From positions 6,708,645 through 6,772,644 of the forward strand of contig NZ_AP018178.1 in assembly GCF_002368195.1 (NCBI RefSeq): DNA of 64,000 nt. Direction: 5' to 3'. Source of the stretch: Calothrix sp. NIES-2100. GTDB taxonomy: Bacteria; Cyanobacteriota; Cyanobacteriia; Cyanobacteriales; Nostocaceae. Below the pieces are notes generated by a model, which made no database searches, was not told the DNA's origin, and saw nothing but the letters and a program-made list of their open reading frames with translations. Each line of letters begins with the position of its first letter. The stretch's first letter is position 1. Below are positions 61,711-64,000 of the stretch, one piece after another. The translations under genes were made by a program, and so were the position numbers.

Positions 61711-63123
61711 ATGAATTCTCAAAAAGAAACCAAGCTGCTTATTTTATCTCTGCTGTTTACTACTGCGGTGCTAGGTTTGGGCTTTTGGTTATGGAGTAAG
61801 GTTTCTGGTAATAATTTAAATTCTTTACTATCAGGTAATAATCCGCAGTCACCTTCAGGTTCTACATCAGCTAGGGTCAGTATCGGTGAGAAAATTTTAG
61901 TGACTGCTGACACTAGTCCTGATAAACAAGCCGGAGTACAAGCTTTTGCTAAGGGTGATTTTGTCACAGCTACTGCTAAGTTAAAAGCATCTTTGTTGAA
62001 AAATCGTAACGATCCAGAATCATTAATTTATTTAAATAATTCCCAAGCTAAAAATAGCAATTCTCTGAAAATTGCCGTTAGTGTACCAATTGGCGGTAAT
62101 TTAGATGTCGCCAAAGAAATTTTGCGGGGTGTAGCGCAAGCTCAAGATGAGGTGAATCGTGGTGGTGGCATCAATGGTAAACTGTTGCAGATTGCGATCG
62201 CCAGTGATGATAACGATCCAACCCAAGCCCAACAGGTAGCTACACAATTTGTTAAAGACACCAGTATTTTGGCTGTAGTCGGACATAATTCTAGTAACAC
62301 TTCCATCGCAGCTGCGCCAATTTATCAACAGGGAGGATTAGTGATGATTTCTCCTAGCAGTACTGCGCAAAATCTTTCTGGGATTGGTAGTTATATATTT
62401 CGTACTGTTCCTAGTAATGGCTCTTTTGCTGAACGCCTAGCTAGTTACACTATTAAAACGGCGCGTAAAACCAACATTGCTATTTGTACTGATTCCAAAG
62501 CGATTGATACTCAATCTTTTAGGGATGAGTTCATCAAAGGGATAGTAGCTGGGGGTGGTAAGGTCAATTCTACAACTTGTGATATTGCTAGTGCGAATTT
62601 TGATCCGAATACACTGATTTCGCAATTCATCAGCAGTGGTGCAGATGGTTTAGTATTAGCTCCCAATGTGGATAGAATTAACAAAGCTTTAGACTTAGCA
62701 GCCGCCAATAACGGCAAATTATCACTGTTTGCTAGTCCTACACTTTACACCTTCCAAACTTTACAGGTAGGAAAAGCCGATGTTAATGGCTTAGTGTTAC
62801 CTGTACCTTGGCATCCTCAAGCAATTCCTGGCAATCCTTTTGTGGAAAATGCTGTAAAACTTTGGGGTGGTAATGTCAATTGGCGGACAGCAACAGCTTA
62901 TGATGCGACTATTGCGATCGCGAAAGGTTTACAACAAGCTAGTACCCGCGATGACTTACAACAGGCGCTGCATAGTTCCAATTTTACCGCCAATGGTGCT
63001 ACAGGCAAGATTGAATTTCTGCCCTCAGGCGATCGCAGTGGCACAGCTATATTAGTTAAGGTGCAGCCTAGTAGTAAAACTTCTACGGGATACGATTTTG
63101 TACCCTTATTGGTAGGCATTTAA
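61711..63123 (+). CDS. Membrane-anchored ABC-type substrate-binding protein (branched-chain amino-acid type)
   Basis: 470 residues. An N-terminal helix (about 9-28) anchors or exports it. Residues 30-115 form a short Ser-rich linker plus a TPR-like part (GVQAFAKGDFVTATAKLKAS). The type I periplasmic binding fold starts near 118 (LKIAVSVPIGGNLDVAKEIL, GGGINGKLLQIAIASDDNDP, AVVGHNSSNTSIAAAPIYQQ, GADGLVLAPN). No permease genes are next to it, so it may be a sensor rather than a transporter part. The ligand is probably an amino acid. ATG 61711 is the first in frame. Confidence 0.88.
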   Translation: MNSQKETKLLILSLLFTTAVLGLGFWLWSKVSGNNLNSLLSGNNPQSPSGSTSARVSIGEKILVTADTSPDKQAGVQAFAKGDFVTATAKLKASLLKNRNDPESLIYLNNSQAKNSNSLKIAVSVPIGGNLDVAKEILRGVAQAQDEVNRGGGINGKLLQIAIASDDNDPTQAQQVATQFVKDTSILAVVGHNSSNTSIAAAPIYQQGGLVMISPSSTAQNLSGIGSYIFRTVPSNGSFAERLASYTIKTARKTNIAICTDSKAIDTQSFRDEFIKGIVAGGGKVNSTTCDIASANFDPNTLISQFISSGADGLVLAPNVDRINKALDLAAANNGKLSLFASPTLYTFQTLQVGKADVNGLVLPVPWHPQAIPGNPFVENAVKLWGGNVNWRTATAYDATIAIAKGLQQASTRDDLQQALHSSNFTANGATGKIEFLPSGDRSGTAILVKVQPSSKTSTGYDFVPLLVGI

Positions 63124-63146
63124 TATTCAAACTGTAGATAAAGATC

Positions 63147-63365
63147 ATGACAGAAAAAATATCAACACTGCAACAAGCACTTGATGTTGTAGAAGCACTC
63201 GATCCAGAGGAACAAGCGATACTTGTAGATATCATTAGCAAGCTTTTAAGCCAACAACGTAGAAATGAACTGTTAAAAGAAGTTGCACAAGCTAGACGCG
63301 ACTACCAACAGGGGAATATCAAACAAGGCTCTGTTGCTGATTTGATGGCGGAGTTAAATGAGTAA
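63147..63365 (+). CDS. Small antitoxin-like protein
   Basis: 72 residues, helical and charged: STLQQALDVVEALDPEEQAI, SKLLSQQRRNELLKEVAQAR, then QGNIKQGSVADLMAELNE. This is a common cyanobacterial antitoxin-like pattern. Its stop codon overlaps the start of a broken RelE-type toxin gene, supporting the pairing. The ATG is at 63147, 23 nt past the binding-protein gene. Confidence 0.78.
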   Translation: MTEKISTLQQALDVVEALDPEEQAILVDIISKLLSQQRRNELLKEVAQARRDYQQGNIKQGSVADLMAELNE

Positions 63366-63624
63366 AAAATTTAGTTTGAAGTGCGGGATTTGTACGTAAA
63401 TTCAAGCGTCTAATCAAGAAGAATCCACAGATGCGATCGCAGGTTGAAAAGGTATTACACTTATTAAAATAACTAGTAATTAGTTAAAGGGCGATTTAGA
63501 TGGAGTATGGTCTTGTTCAGTAGATTATGATAATCGCATTTTGTTTAAATTTGTGAATAACTCAGAGTCAGGAGAGGAAGATATATTGTTACTCACTCTA
63601 GACTCACATGATGATGTTTATTAG
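63358..63624 (+). pseudogene. Frameshifted RelE/ParE-type toxin gene
   Basis: From ATG 63358 the frame reads MSKKFSLK, then shifts. Pieces in other frames restore the protein: EVRDL, FVRKFKRLIKKNPQMRSQVE and KVLHLLK, then LKGDLDGVWSCSVDYDNRIL, FKFVNNSESGEEDILLLTLD and SHDDVY to a stop at 63622-63624. That is a RelE-superfamily mRNA interferase with at least two frameshifts near the start and a disrupted middle. The intact upstream gene would be its antitoxin. Confidence 0.85.
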
Positions 63625-63768
63625 TCGCTTATATTTCTAAGTCTTGAAGAGATGCGTATACGGATCTATAATATTTGCGAAAAATAAGGGCGATCGCATT
63701 TTTCAGCAGTGCGATCGCTATTTAAAAATTCCATACTTTTCTGATTTCTCAAAACTAAACACTCAATT
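63625..63768. other. Short gap with HIP1 sites
   Basis: 144 nt between the toxin remnant and the aroK end. It contains two GCGATCGC sites (63692 and 63711 region) in a small inverted arrangement, which might act as a hairpin. Confidence 0.45.
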
Positions 63769-64000
63769 TTAATGGGAAACAGTCTTTTTCAAAACGCTAG
63801 GTATAGCTGCTATCACTCTTGTCGCAATGTCTTCTGGTGTTTCTTCGGCGCTGATGGTGATGTGCAAATCTGCTTGGGAATACAGGGATTGTCGTTGTTC
63901 TAAGAGCGATCGCAATTTGCCTTGAGGATCGACATCTTGTAATAATGGTCTTGTGGTATCCTCTTGCAAGCGGCTATATAGTAGCTCTAATGGCGCGTCT
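63769..64000 (-). CDS. aroK: Shikimate kinase, 3' part (partial)
   Basis: The frame is open from the window edge to a stop at 63769. It reads DAPLELLYSRLQEDTTRPLL, QDVDPQGKLRSLLEQRQSLY, SQADLHIT. The RPLL segment with the L-E-Q-R-x-x-L-Y lid and adenine-binding part is typical of the C-terminal half of shikimate kinase, which phosphorylates shikimate in the chorismate pathway. The N-terminal half with the Walker A motif lies beyond the window. The tail (ISAEETPEDIATRVIAAIPS) is normal. Confidence 0.88.
   Translation of the reverse strand, partial: DAPLELLYSRLQEDTTRPLLQDVDPQGKLRSLLEQRQSLYSQADLHITISAEETPEDIATRVIAAIPSVLKKTVSH

Overview
The window looks like chromosomal DNA of a filamentous, probably heterocyst-forming cyanobacterium (Nostoc/Anabaena/Calothrix type). 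Evidence: very frequent HIP1 octamers (GCGATCGC); many intergenic heptamer arrays (GGGCATT, TGACCAT and TCAACAG types); cyanobacterial markers (ndhM, narM, ferredoxin-dependent nirA and narB, the permease nrtP); a canonical NtcA promoter; and a small protein resembling a heterocyst-differentiation regulator family. No rRNA, tRNA, CRISPR array or intact insertion sequence was seen.

Region by region. 0-12.2 kb: a Wzx/Wzy-type exopolysaccharide locus. A minus-strand run holds a partial gene, two GT2 glycosyltransferases, a Wzy-like polymerase, a third GT2 enzyme, two methyltransferases, a Wzx flippase and a Wzc-type co-polymerase/tyrosine kinase. A divergent initiating sugar-phosphate transferase faces it. 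12.3-22.4 kb: housekeeping and metabolic genes (pgsA, an ATP-grasp protein, aspA, a DUF362 protein, ppa, panD, an MBL-fold protein without its metal motif, a TrpD-like protein, a LysR regulator). 22.6-28.8 kb: a 1429-residue CBS/PAS/GAF hybrid histidine kinase and a HEAT-repeat protein. 29.1-31.1 kb: a toxin-antitoxin island (hicBA, DUF433/DUF5615, and a YgiT-type antitoxin beside a dead DUF4258 toxin). It is followed by a WD40 Ser/Thr kinase whose 3' end is partly duplicated at the far side of the island.

34.6-42.6 kb: a Rieske lipoprotein, then the nitrate assimilation genes nirA-nrtP-narB, psiE and narM. nirA has a textbook class II NtcA promoter (GTA-N8-TAC, 22 nt, TAN3T), and narB carries an in-frame copy of an intergenic repeat. 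43.2-52.3 kb: the most unusual region, a phospho-signalling and proteolysis neighbourhood. It has an FHA-PrsW membrane protease fusion, a small unknown protein, a CHAT-FHA protein, a zinc-ribbon Ser/Thr kinase, and a PP2C phosphatase with a zinc ribbon and a kinase-like N-terminal region. Kinase and phosphatase end in the same transmembrane segment plus extracytoplasmic domain, suggesting an opposed pair reading one signal.

53.2-64 kb: ndhM, a 1.7 kb non-coding stretch full of hairpins with a 120-nt tandem repeat, the small heterocyst-regulator-like gene, a NarL-type response regulator, a GT2 glycosyltransferase, a carboxyl-terminal processing protease, a YdcF-type protein, argB, a membrane-anchored ABC substrate-binding protein, a small antitoxin followed by a frameshifted RelE-type toxin, and the 3' part of aroK.

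Several starts were moved inward from the longest open frame to an ATG because the longer version began at TTG or inside a repeat. All family calls come from reading motifs by eye, without database searches.
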